A DNA stretch of 14,759 nucleotides. Origin: Firmicutes bacterium CAG:124. GTDB taxonomy: Bacteria > Bacillota > Clostridia > Oscillospirales > Oscillospiraceae. The DNA lies in contig HF990522.1 of NCBI GenBank assembly GCA_000432135.1, positions 1 through 14,759 of the forward strand, in the 5' to 3' direction. The notes below the pieces were generated by a model that had not been told where the DNA came from, ran no database searches, and was given only the letters and a program-made list of their open reading frames with translations. This document shows positions 6,404 to 12,296 of the stretch, piece by piece. Made by a program: the position numbers and the translations under genes. Each line of letters opens with the position of its first letter. Position 1 is the first letter of the stretch.

Positions 6404-6675
6404 GGGGGGTATCCCCAATTTGGGGGACACCCCTGTTCTGGTGAGGTCTATGCAAAATTGTGCAGCCTCACTTCGTACGCCTTTCGTACGAAGACAAAGC
6501 AACCGTAAATTGGACAGCAAAAGAGGCGTTTCCTCACTTTTGAGGATACCTCCCCAGAATTGGGGAGATGTGCTCAATTTTGAGCGAAAGTTTTTTCAGA
6601 TGTGTCCAAAACTGGACAGACCCCTGCGGCGAATCTGACGCACCCTGTTTCACGGCTGAAGATTCAGCCACGAAA
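6404..6675. repeat. Hairpin array B
   Basis: Eight inverted repeats packed in 270 bp. Arms: 6406-6410/6429-6433 enclosing 6413-6417/6421-6425; 6441-6446/6466-6471 enclosing 6451-6454/6461-6464; 6471-6479/6485-6493 (CTTCGTACG, perfect); 6531-6536/6541-6546; 6550-6556/6561-6567; 6572-6576/6581-6585; 6603-6608/6613-6618; 6648-6651/6672-6675 enclosing 6654-6660/6663-6669. Four consecutive members close as CA-N4-TG, as in array A. Three of those centres are 20 bp apart (6538, 6558, 6578). The stretch 6257-6749 otherwise holds only the HTH promoter, the direct repeat and the ribosome site of the gene at 6750. Confidence 0.85.
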
Positions 6676-6749
6676 TTATGACGCAGGCGGGACAAACCCG
6701 AAAATGCGGTAGAACAATAGACAGAGAAGAACGTAAAGGAGTTTTTTAC

Positions 6750-7091
6750 ATGAACGAACAAGACATTATCAGCCTGATTCTCGGCGAGCCTGAAGACGAT
6801 TTTCACGGCACAGTCCCCAGCAAGGACAAGCGGCTGCGATTCGACCGGCTGCGCGGCCATGCCGGCGCGCTCATGCACTATACGCACGGAAACCTGGACA
6901 TTCAGGAGCCGTCGGAAACACGCCGCAGCGCCTGCCTGATACTCGACGTGCCGCTTCCCGTTGTGGTGCTGAACGAATATGTGCGGAAACATTTTTCCAT
7001 GCTCATGGAACTCAGCGACAGCGTATCACTGTCTAATGCAGGCGGCAGGCTGCGCATCAAGTGTACGGTCTGCGGACTGTGGGAGGAATGA
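6750..7091 (+). CDS. Unknown 113-residue protein
   Basis: Not recognised. The ATG at 6750 has AAAGGAG eight bases upstream; an ATG at 6678 in the same frame lies inside a hairpin and has no ribosome site. The N-terminal half is acidic, then basic (ISLILGEPEDDFHG, KDKRLRFDRLRGHAGALMHY). The middle is a hydrophobic strand-rich stretch (ACLILDVPLPVVVLNEYV), and the C-terminus carries CTVCGLW, a two-cysteine knuckle. Codon usage and ribosome site look genuine. It is a single gene between array B and the 7141 repeat. No promoter is obvious, so transcription may come through array B. Confidence 0.65.
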   Translation: MNEQDIISLILGEPEDDFHGTVPSKDKRLRFDRLRGHAGALMHYTHGNLDIQEPSETRRSACLILDVPLPVVVLNEYVRKHFSMLMELSDSVSLSNAGGRLRIKCTVCGLWEE

Positions 7092-7140
7092 TAGGCGGAA
7101 CATCTACGGCTGGAGATGTGCTCCATAGGGTTCTGAAACT

Positions 7141-7164
7141 ATTTTTTCATTCAGGTTTGTAAAA
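7141..7164 (+). repeat. Direct repeat of about 25 bp, copy 2
   Basis: Matches 6378-6402 with two small differences. It lies in a 246-bp gap (7092-7337) where I see no supported gene, only this repeat and the terminator at its right end. Confidence 0.55.
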
Positions 7165-7290
7165 CCACCCCTCGCCTGTTTCTGCGCTGCCTGGCGTTTA
7201 TGCGCTGACCGGTGACGGGCTGATGCTCTCTGCCTGCGCCGTCTCTGGTAGACAGAAGGACGAAACGGCCGGCAAAAACCACCTGCTATA

Positions 7291-7340
7291 AAAGAAAAAC
7301 CGTGAGAAAGCCCATTGCAGGCCTCTCACGGTCTTTTTTA
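7291..7340. terminator. Bidirectional intrinsic terminator
   Basis: ACCGTGAGA (7299-7307) pairs with TCTCACGGT (7324-7332), and the stem can extend with GCC (7310-7312) / GGC (7320-7322). CTTTTTT follows on the plus strand; on the minus strand TTTTTCTTTT follows. It ends the Fic operon from the right and blocks rightward reading into it. Confidence 0.85.
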
Positions 7341-8006
7341 TGAATGGAGTTCCAACCCCTGTATCGCATTCTCATACAGAAACGCTTTCAGCGGCTCGGC
7401 CTCGGCGGTGTCGTAGTAGTTCAGCAGTGCTTCGTTGAATTGCTCCATGTTTTGATCCCGGATGGTCAGAACGCCCGCTCCGGCTTGCAGCAGGATTTTG
7501 TTTGCCAGTGTCAGGCTGGTGCGCTTGTTGCCGTCCCAGAAAAGCTGTCCGCGCGTACCCCAGCAGAAGGTCGTCAGCGCCTTTTCTGTTGCCGAAGTAT
7601 CGGCAGCAAGGATCGCGGCCAACTCTGCCCGGACAGTCGCTTCCTGCGGCACAGGCGGCGTGTAGTCCGTACCGGAGATGGCCACGCTTCCCGTGCGCAG
7701 CTTGCCCCACTCCAGAGCCTCGTTGCGGGCGATGAAGCCGTTGAGCTTGCAGACATACTCCAAGGTCACATCTTCGTCAATCGAGCCAATCAGGAAGCGC
7801 CAAGCGTCGCGCATGTTGAGAATGGCCTGAATATCGTCGATCTGTACGCCGGGGACGTTGACGCCTTCCAGAATGGTCTTTGTCTGTGGGAATGTGACGG
7901 CGCGGTTTTCCATCTTCATGCCGCAGTAGACGTTTTCATCCCACTTCTTCTTGGCTAAAAAGCGGCTCTGCTCCGGTGTCAGGTGGTATCGGTCAGTGTA
8001 GGTCAT
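7338..8006 (-). CDS. Fic/Doc-family protein with Gln in place of the motif His
   Basis: A 222-residue Fic-fold protein. Fic enzymes transfer AMP or other phosphate-containing groups to target proteins through the motif HxFxDGN(K/G)R. Here the motif is Q154-L-F-W-D158-G-N-K-R162 (GQLFWDGNKRTSLTLANK), so the general-base His is Gln while the phosphate-binding part is intact. The N-terminal stretch FPQTKTILEGVNVPGV, then AILNMRDAW, fits the Fic helical bundle; ILEG near residue 45 recalls, but does not match, the inhibitory (S/T)xxxE(G/N) motif. The ATG overlaps the zeta-like gene's stop (ATGA), with GGAAGG upstream, so it is co-translated. It could be inactive, catalytically altered, or an antitoxin-like partner. 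Confidence 0.88.
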   Translation of the reverse strand: MTYTDRYHLTPEQSRFLAKKKWDENVYCGMKMENRAVTFPQTKTILEGVNVPGVQIDDIQAILNMRDAWRFLIGSIDEDVTLEYVCKLNGFIARNEALEWGKLRTGSVAISGTDYTPPVPQEATVRAELAAILAADTSATEKALTTFCWGTRGQLFWDGNKRTSLTLANKILLQAGAGVLTIRDQNMEQFNEALLNYYDTAEAEPLKAFLYENAIQGLELHS

Positions 8007-8593
8007 TCTGCGTCACCTTCCTTTGCGCTTTCGGCGCGGAGAAGATACCGCTGCAATTCCAGCACCCACGCAGGGCGAAGATCGCCGACAAGCAGCAACT
8101 CGCCGTTTCTGTACTCTGCGACCTCGACAAAGCCGTTGTCGTTGTCAAAAAAATGTGCCTCGTCGCAGAACGGCAGCACCTTCGACACGGCCTCCCAGCG
8201 GCCTGCAAAACGGCGCAGGACGTCTTCTGTCCCGATGTTATGCCCGCCGCGCTTCACACGGTTCGCGATGCGTGCAAGGCTTTCCTCCGGCGTGTCAAGG
8301 CCGACATAGAACAGCCGGACGGTATAGCCGTCCCGCTTGGCTCTGGCTGCTGTCTGCGCCGTGCGGAAGCCGGACAGCGTGGATTCCTGCGTAAAGGAAA
8401 TGCCTTTGTCCAGGCAATCGTCAATGCGCCGGATCGCCATTTTGCCGCCCTCAAGCGGGCTGACGCCTGCAAGCGCCGTGATGCGGTCAACGTCCACGAT
8501 CACGCCCAGATCATTGCGCTGCGCCCGCAAAACGCCGGTCAGACTGCTCTTTCCCGTACCGTTTACGCCGCCGATGATGGTATAGACTTTCAT
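8003..8593 (-). CDS. Zeta-toxin-like P-loop kinase
   Basis: A 196-residue nucleoside/nucleotide-kinase-like P-loop protein of the zeta / COG4185 type. Walker A is GGVNGTGKSS (residues 8-17). A VDVDRITA strand follows near 33-40, QESTLSG near 69-75 corresponds to the family's ETTLSG substrate-side acid, and RVKRGGHNIGTEDVLRRFAGR (residues 112-132) matches the conserved 'RV..GGH.V....I.RR' lid region. Zeta toxins phosphorylate UDP-activated amino sugars and block wall synthesis; whether this member does so is unknown. ATG 8593 overlaps the stop of the upstream XRE gene (TGATG), and the 3' end overlaps the Fic gene by 4 bp, so the three are one translationally coupled unit. Confidence 0.82.
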   Translation of the reverse strand: MKVYTIIGGVNGTGKSSLTGVLRAQRNDLGVIVDVDRITALAGVSPLEGGKMAIRRIDDCLDKGISFTQESTLSGFRTAQTAARAKRDGYTVRLFYVGLDTPEESLARIANRVKRGGHNIGTEDVLRRFAGRWEAVSKVLPFCDEAHFFDNDNGFVEVAEYRNGELLLVGDLRPAWVLELQRYLLRAESAKEGDAE

Positions 8594-8814
8594 CACGCTT
8601 CACCGTCCTTTTTTTCTTCGTATTCCAGTATATCCCCTGGCTGACAGTGGAGTAACTGACAAATGGTTTCGATTGTCTTCCATGAAACCAACTCACCATG
8701 GCGAAGCTGCGTCAAGTACGATTGGCCGATCAATTTCTCGTTGCGAATGCGATTCTGTGAGTATCCAGCGTCCTTGAGTGCAGCGAGCACGTCAATCTTA
8801 TAAGCTATTGGCAT
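8593..8814 (-). CDS. Small XRE-family regulator, likely antitoxin or operon repressor
   Basis: A 73-residue protein that is almost all a Cro/CI-type HTH: IDVLAALKDAGYSQNRIRNE, LIGQSYLTQLRHGELVSW (recognition helix), then TIETICQLLHCQPGDILEYEE, the typical end of the HTH_26 family. The start at 8814 is chosen for GGGAGGG eight bases upstream; the open frame extends to 8880 but without a start context. It heads the XRE-kinase-Fic operon and sits beside three 17-bp operators and two divergent promoters, so it most likely represses both its own operon and the rightward one. Pairing with the zeta-like kinase recalls PezA-PezT, though PezA is longer. Confidence 0.85.
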   Translation of the reverse strand: MPIAYKIDVLAALKDAGYSQNRIRNEKLIGQSYLTQLRHGELVSWKTIETICQLLHCQPGDILEYEEKKDGEA

Positions 8815-8868
8815 GATAGTGCCCTCCCTTCGGGGACTGCTATATAACGCCCCTTTTCCATTATCCTT

Positions 8869-8897
8869 ATTATACCTCATGATGTCACTAAATACAA
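8869..8897 (-). promoter_or_regulatory. Leftward promoter of the XRE-kinase-Fic operon
   Basis: On the minus strand TTGTAT (8892-8897), a 17-bp spacer and a perfect TATAAT (8869-8874). Operator O1 (8885-8901) covers the -35 box, which fits autorepression. Confidence 0.8.
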
Positions 8898-8968
8898 GTG
8901 ATAAGATTGATGAATAATTTCACTTATTTTTAGTGATATTGACAATAGACATCACTAGAATTCAGTGA
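8885..8968. promoter_or_regulatory. Three 17-bp operators, TCACT-N7-AGTGA
   Basis: O1 at 8885-8901, O2 at 8920-8936 and O3 at 8952-8968 each read TCACT, seven variable bases, AGTGA. Centres are 35 and 32 bp apart, close to three helical turns, so bound dimers would lie on about the same face. O1 overlaps the leftward -35 and O3 fills the rightward spacer. The likely binder is the XRE protein encoded at 8593-8814. Confidence 0.85.
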
Positions 8969-8974
8969 TACAAT
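8946..8974 (+). promoter_or_regulatory. Rightward promoter of the right-hand operon
   Basis: TAGACA (8946-8951), spacer of exactly 17 bp and TACAAT (8969-8974). The spacer is exactly operator O3. A better-looking TTGACA at 8939-8944 is 24 bp from the -10 and so unlikely to be used with it. Transcription would start near 8981 and run through a roughly 250-base leader. Confidence 0.65.
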
Positions 8975-9230
8975 AAAGCCAGTCAAGGGGAACAAACGAA
9001 AACAGTTTAGACACCGGCAGAAGATGGGTGAAGAACGTCTATAAGAGTTGGGAAGGAACAGCAAAGTGCAGCAAGGCTCACGAGATCAGTTGAAAGCCCC
9101 CAGCCGCCGGAGTTCCCCAAGACAAAGAAAAAGCGCTCCCGGAGGCCGTGGAAAGCAAGCCGGAAGCGCAGCCGAAAAGGGCTGCTTGCAGTATAGCACA
9201 GCCCGCCGAAAAAGGAAAGGGGCTTTACAA
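8975..9230 (+). other. Long structured 5' leader of the right-hand operon
   Basis: About 250 bases with no supported gene. Two stems are clear: GCGCT+CCGG (9133-9142) with CCGG+AGCGC (9160-9169), one C/A mismatch; and GGGCTG (9179-9184) with CAGCCC (9199-9204). The first loop contains a GGAGG-like segment (9140-9144). It may be a regulatory leader or simply an untranslated spacer. Confidence 0.5.
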
Positions 9231-9506
9231 ATGAGCAACACAGAAATTCAGAGCAAGGTCAACGAGCTTCGAGAACTGCGCCGCATGGCCGACGAATTGA
9301 CTGCCGAAATCGAGAGCATTCAGGATGCGATCAAGGCGCACATGACTGCCATCGACGCCGACACGCTGACGGGTGCGGATTACAAGATCACATGGAAGAC
9401 CGTGACGAGCAGCCGGTTCGACAGCACGGCGTTCAAGAAAGCCATGCCGGAATTGGCCGAGCGCTTCACCAAGTCCACCACAAGCCGCCGGTTTATCGTG
9501 GCGTAA
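9231..9506 (+). CDS. Small phage coiled-coil protein
   Basis: A 91-residue protein. Residues 1-45 form a charged helix with coiled-coil heptads (IQSKVNELRELRRMADELTA, then EIESIQDAIKAHM). The C-terminal half, YKITWKTVTSSRFDSTAFKK and TTSRRFIVA, matches a pattern I know from small Firmicutes phage proteins usually encoded near YqaJ/RecT recombination genes, where it is uncharacterised. No YqaJ or RecT gene is present here. The ATG at 9231 has AAGGGG eight bases ahead; the frame is open further upstream but that part lies in the leader. First gene of the right-hand operon. Confidence 0.75.
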   Translation: MSNTEIQSKVNELRELRRMADELTAEIESIQDAIKAHMTAIDADTLTGADYKITWKTVTSSRFDSTAFKKAMPELAERFTKSTTSRRFIVA

Positions 9507-9515
9507 GAGAAGAAC

Positions 9516-9537
9516 GCGGGCGGGACTTCCCGCCCGC
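9516..9537 (+). repeat. Very stable intergenic hairpin
   Basis: GCGGGCGGG (9516-9524) and CCCGCCCGC (9529-9537) with loop ACTT: nine G-C pairs and no T-run. It lies between two operon genes and may act as an RNA processing or stability barrier. Confidence 0.7.
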
Positions 9538-9574
9538 ACATCGGACAGGCTTGTGAGCCGGAAAGGAATTGACT

Positions 9575-10159
9575 ATGGAGAAGATCACAACAGCCGCCAG
9601 CGTCAGCGCTGCGTGGCGCGGCATGAGCGACGAGGAACAATATACCGCCTTGCAGAAAATGGCGTGGACAGTCCGCAGGAGCGGCAGCAAGCGTGGTGCG
9701 GAGTGGATACAGACGCAGGACGATGCAATGACCGTCGCGGCGGAAGCATGGCTCAGAATGGGCGCAGCGCTGGAACGCAACGAGCGGGCCGACGAACCGC
9801 GCCCGCTTAACCTGATCTTGTACAGCGCCTGTGCGCAGGCCGCAAATACCATCGCCCGCAGAGAAAAGCGCTATTTCAGCGCCACGGCCAGCCTGACCAT
9901 GGAAGACGGCGAAATGACGGATCTTTTTGATATGAACGCCGTTCATGTTCTGCCCGCCCCAGACCCGGAAGAAAACGCCGTGCAGCGGGATCTTCTCGCC
10001 CGGCTTCTGCAATCGGATGAAGACCGCAGCATTGCCGGACGCATGGCCGAGGGTCTGACGGTCCGGGAAATCGCCGCCGCGCTGGGTATGAGCAAATCGG
10101 CAGTCCAGCGCCGGATCAACAACATCAGAAATCGCGCCCGCCTTCTGGCAAGCGCATAA
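9575..10159 (+). CDS. Sigma-70-like phage transcription factor
   Basis: A 194-residue protein. The C-terminal 60 residues are a sigma region-4-like HTH (ERSIAGRM-like lead, then EGLTVREIAAALGMSKSAVQ and RRINNIRNRAR). The middle (AMTVAAEAWLRMG ... RPLNLILYSACAQAANTIAR) recalls helices of phage sigma-like or 'RNA polymerase sigma factor, SigF-like' small proteins; a clear region 2 is not visible. Such proteins in Firmicutes phages switch on late genes. The start is ATG 9575, seven bases after GAAAGGAA. It lies second in the right-hand operon and may drive the later genes or bias a helper phage's transcription (inference). Confidence 0.7.
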   Translation: MEKITTAASVSAAWRGMSDEEQYTALQKMAWTVRRSGSKRGAEWIQTQDDAMTVAAEAWLRMGAALERNERADEPRPLNLILYSACAQAANTIARREKRYFSATASLTMEDGEMTDLFDMNAVHVLPAPDPEENAVQRDLLARLLQSDEDRSIAGRMAEGLTVREIAAALGMSKSAVQRRINNIRNRARLLASA

Positions 10160-10176
10160 TAGAAAGGATGAATAAT

Positions 10177-10332
10177 ATGGAAAACAAGGAACTGAAAGAA
10201 TTCAAGGAAATCCTGCACGAGGTCAAAGATCTTGACCGCTTTAGAAAATTCATGCTCTTCTGCATGGAGCGTCTGGAGCGCGGTGAAGAGGTTTCGGACA
10301 TCTGGAACGCATGGGTGCAATCCGGACTCTGA
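10177..10332 (+). CDS. Small helical protein, 51 residues
   Basis: Not recognised as a named family. The sequence (MENKELKEFKEILHEVKDLD, RFRKFMLFCMERLERGEEVS, DIWNAWVQSGL) is a two-helix charged peptide, typical of small phage operon proteins. AGAAAGG lies nine bases before ATG 10177; the ATG at 10168 is too close to it. It follows the sigma-like gene by 17 bp. Confidence 0.65.
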   Translation: MENKELKEFKEILHEVKDLDRFRKFMLFCMERLERGEEVSDIWNAWVQSGL

Positions 10333-10380
10333 TTTTCCGACGGGGACTTTCGACTAGTTGACATAGAGAGGGAAACAACC

Positions 10381-10557
10381 ATGGAAAATAAGAAGGAATC
10401 GACGGAGGTGCTGTTCCGGCATTTGCTGCTTCGCAGATGCACGGACGCAGAACGGGAGAAGGCCGAAACGAGAGCCCTGAACGGCCCGACAAAAGAACAC
10501 AAGATCAAAGCGCTGGACATTGTCCGGCGGTTCAGAAAATCAGGATGGAGGTTTTAA
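10381..10557 (+). CDS. Small basic protein, 58 residues
   Basis: Not recognised. MENKKESTEVLFRHLLLRRC, TDAEREKAETRALNGPTKEH, KIKALDIVRRFRKSGWRF: highly charged, helical, with a basic C-terminus that could touch nucleic acid. GAGAGGG precedes the ATG. Its first residues resemble those of the 51-residue protein upstream. It ends two bases before the next ATG, and the GGAGG for that gene lies inside this one, so expression is coupled. Confidence 0.65.
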   Translation: MENKKESTEVLFRHLLLRRCTDAEREKAETRALNGPTKEHKIKALDIVRRFRKSGWRF

Positions 10558-10559
10558 AC

Positions 10560-10766
10560 ATGACGATCAAAGAAATTTTCGAGCACAGCCAGAACGTTGA
10601 CGGCTGGATTCTTGGCATTGATGGATACGCGTCGAAAGTCGATCTTGGCAACCCGGCCATTCTCGCCGGTATTGGGAAATATCGTGTAAAGACGATCTAC
10701 CCGGACGTACATGACGGAAAGGTCGTTGTGGAACTGGATGTAGAAACGTCGATTGTCACGGATTGA
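10560..10766 (+). CDS. Small OB-like or beta-rich protein, 68 residues
   Basis: No named family. A short helix (TIKEIFEHSQNVDGWILGI) is followed by beta-rich sequence with hydrophobic/charged alternation (KYRVKTIYPDVHDGKVVVEL, DVETSIVTD). GGAGG ends eight bases before the ATG. A frame-open extension upstream to 10437 overlaps the previous gene and has no ribosome site, so it was not used. A G4-A/T-C4 hairpin (10767-10780) starts right after the stop. Confidence 0.65.
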   Translation: MTIKEIFEHSQNVDGWILGIDGYASKVDLGNPAILAGIGKYRVKTIYPDVHDGKVVVELDVETSIVTD

Positions 10767-10797
10767 GGGGAAAATTCCCCGCAGCCATTTTTTCGAT
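10767..10797 (+). terminator. Weak terminator-like hairpin
   Basis: GGGG-aaaatt-CCCC (10767-10780), extendable as GGGGA/TCCCC, starts just after the stop codon; a T6 run comes only 10 bases later (10788-10793). It is an imperfect terminator and resembles the array hairpins in loop composition. Confidence 0.4.
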
Positions 10798-10875
10798 TCT
10801 GGGACAAAAAGCATTTTTGGTGTAGAAACAAAATCAGAACAGAAACCAACACAAAATTAAAAACGGAGGGATTTT

Positions 10876-11460
10876 ATGAATCAGGACACGCATCTTTATA
10901 TCGAAGCGAATCAGAAGCACGGGCGCGGATATCAGGTGCATATCGTCATTGACGGCATCGTCGATTCCACAATGGCAGATGAGCCGTTCAGCCTGTATGA
11001 CGCGCTTGGCGGCGCACAGTTCACGCTGGAGGCCGTAAACAAGGAGCGCGGGACAAATTATCTGTTGCCCGATGTGCTGCTGGTGAGCCGCGAGGCGGCG
11101 ATGGCAGAGCGGCAGACCGATTTTCTGAGTGCGAAGCTTCTGCGGGAGAACAGCAGCAAAACAGGCCCGTGGCTGACGATCCGGGAAAAGCAGCGGCCGG
11201 AGGGCTGCATCACGGCCTGCGAGGCGATCTGTCTTGCGTATGCCGCCGCACGGGAGGATCACAAAGCGAAGGGAAACCATGTCTGCATGGCCTTCTGCCG
11301 GCACCTTGCATCCAAGCGCTATGGAGGCAATGCGTCAGAACTCTACAACACCCTCATGCGCCAGCCGACGACCGACATGGGCTACGCATGGATCAGACGG
11401 GCATTTCAGGCAGTTGACATTGGAGCAGCAGAGATCCAGCAGTGGTTTGCTGCGGAATGA
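10876..11460 (+). CDS. Unknown 194-residue protein
   Basis: Not recognised. The N-terminal 60 residues are beta-rich (THLYIEANQKHGRGYQVHIV, then IDGIVDS) followed by a helical region (YDALGGAQFTLEAVNKERGT). The C-terminal half is helical (GCITACEAICLAYAAAREDH, and a YNTLMRQPTTDMGYAWIRR stretch). Three cysteines are scattered and form no clear metal site. GGAGGG lies about six bases before ATG 10876. A 109-bp gap with a weak hairpin separates it from the upstream genes, so it could have its own weak promoter. It is followed by the Rha gene after 40 bp. Confidence 0.7.
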   Translation: MNQDTHLYIEANQKHGRGYQVHIVIDGIVDSTMADEPFSLYDALGGAQFTLEAVNKERGTNYLLPDVLLVSREAAMAERQTDFLSAKLLRENSSKTGPWLTIREKQRPEGCITACEAICLAYAAAREDHKAKGNHVCMAFCRHLASKRYGGNASELYNTLMRQPTTDMGYAWIRRAFQAVDIGAAEIQQWFAAE

Positions 11461-11500
11461 ACCAGAAAAACCAGAGGACGCAGGAAAAGGAGCAAACGCA

Positions 11501-12220
11501 ATGGAGGAATTACAAGTAATCAATCATAACAGCGTCGATGTTATAGACAGCCGTGAAGTCGCAGAAATGATTGGAAAGGATCATCGGCATCTTATCAGGG
11601 ACATTCGAGGATACACTGAAATTCTCAAGAATACCACTGAGCCCAACTTTGGGCTGGGTGATTTCTTCATCGAATCCAACTACAAAGATTCAACAGGCCG
11701 AACGCTTCCATGCTATCTTCTAACACGCAAGGGTTGTGATTTTATAGCAAGCCGAATGACCGGAAAAAAGGGCGTCCAGTTTTCTGCCAGATATGTTTGT
11801 GCCTTCGATGCCATGCGAAAGCAGACAGACACGGCGCAGGCGGAAATTATGCTTCGCATGGAAAACTGTAAGCTTCAGAAAGCGCAGCTGCTGCGTGAGA
11901 TGGCACAGCAATATCAGGGCGGGCCGTTTGAGCAGACGCTGAATGCCTGCGCTGCAAAGCTTATCTGCGGCAGCGAGATTATCCCTCCTCCGAAGTCGCC
12001 CTATGATCTGTGTACGGCAGGAGAAATCGGCAAGAAAATCGGGATCACATCGAATCTCGTCGGACGGATCGCAAACCAATATGACCTGAAACAGCCTGAA
12101 TATGGTGAATGGGTGTTGGATGTAGCGGCGCATTCAACAAAGATCGTGAAAACGTTCCGATATTACGAAGCTGTCATTCCGATCCTGAAGGAGAAGCTGC
12201 GGAAAGAGGGCAAGCTTTAA
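11501..12220 (+). CDS. Rha-family phage regulatory protein (antirepressor-like)
   Basis: A 239-residue protein. Residues 15-100 are a Rha domain: DSREVAEMIGKDHRHLIRDI, then EPNFGLGDFFIESNYKDSTG and LTRKGCDFIASRMTGKKG. This domain is shared by phage antirepressors and the phi80 Rha regulator. The C-terminal half (CTAGEIGKKIGITSNLVGRI, then VAAHSTKIVKTFRYYEAVIP) holds a second HTH-like region of the ANT/KilA-C kind. AAAAGGAG lies eight bases before ATG 11501. Antirepressors release phage repressors; here it might act on the element's own XRE repressor or on a helper or competing phage (inference). Confidence 0.88.
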   Translation: MEELQVINHNSVDVIDSREVAEMIGKDHRHLIRDIRGYTEILKNTTEPNFGLGDFFIESNYKDSTGRTLPCYLLTRKGCDFIASRMTGKKGVQFSARYVCAFDAMRKQTDTAQAEIMLRMENCKLQKAQLLREMAQQYQGGPFEQTLNACAAKLICGSEIIPPPKSPYDLCTAGEIGKKIGITSNLVGRIANQYDLKQPEYGEWVLDVAAHSTKIVKTFRYYEAVIPILKEKLRKEGKL

Positions 12221-12261
12221 GGACCAAGTATGAAATACGAAAATTTGTTTGATGTTTATTA

Positions 12262-12290
12262 TTTACTTTTGACTGCCTTTGTGGTATAAT
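12262..12290 (+). promoter_or_regulatory. Internal promoter with extended -10
   Basis: TTTACT (12262-12267), a 17-bp spacer and TGGTATAAT (12282-12290), i.e. perfect TATAAT with an extended TGn. It would start at about 12297, exactly at the first stem of the structured RNA region. Confidence 0.7.
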
Positions 12291-12296
12291 AAAAAT

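Noticed and set aside
4940..6675. CRISPR array
   Set aside because: Repeats are palindromic but not identical in sequence, spacing is irregular, there are no constant repeat units and no cas genes.
7166..7290. Short open frame ending in SACAVSGRQKDETAGKNHLL
   Set aside because: It looks faintly coding but has no ribosome site, and its only ATG leaves 22 residues. It might be a gene remnant, but I cannot support it.
7344..8644. Plus-strand frames of 204 and 222 codons opposite the Fic and kinase genes
   Set aside because: They are antisense shadows of GC-rich genes whose minus-strand frames have clear motifs, coupled starts and ribosome sites.
11234..11500. Longer N-terminus for the Rha protein
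   Set aside because: The extension overlaps the upstream gene in another frame, is basic and low in structure, and ATG 11501 has an excellent ribosome site.
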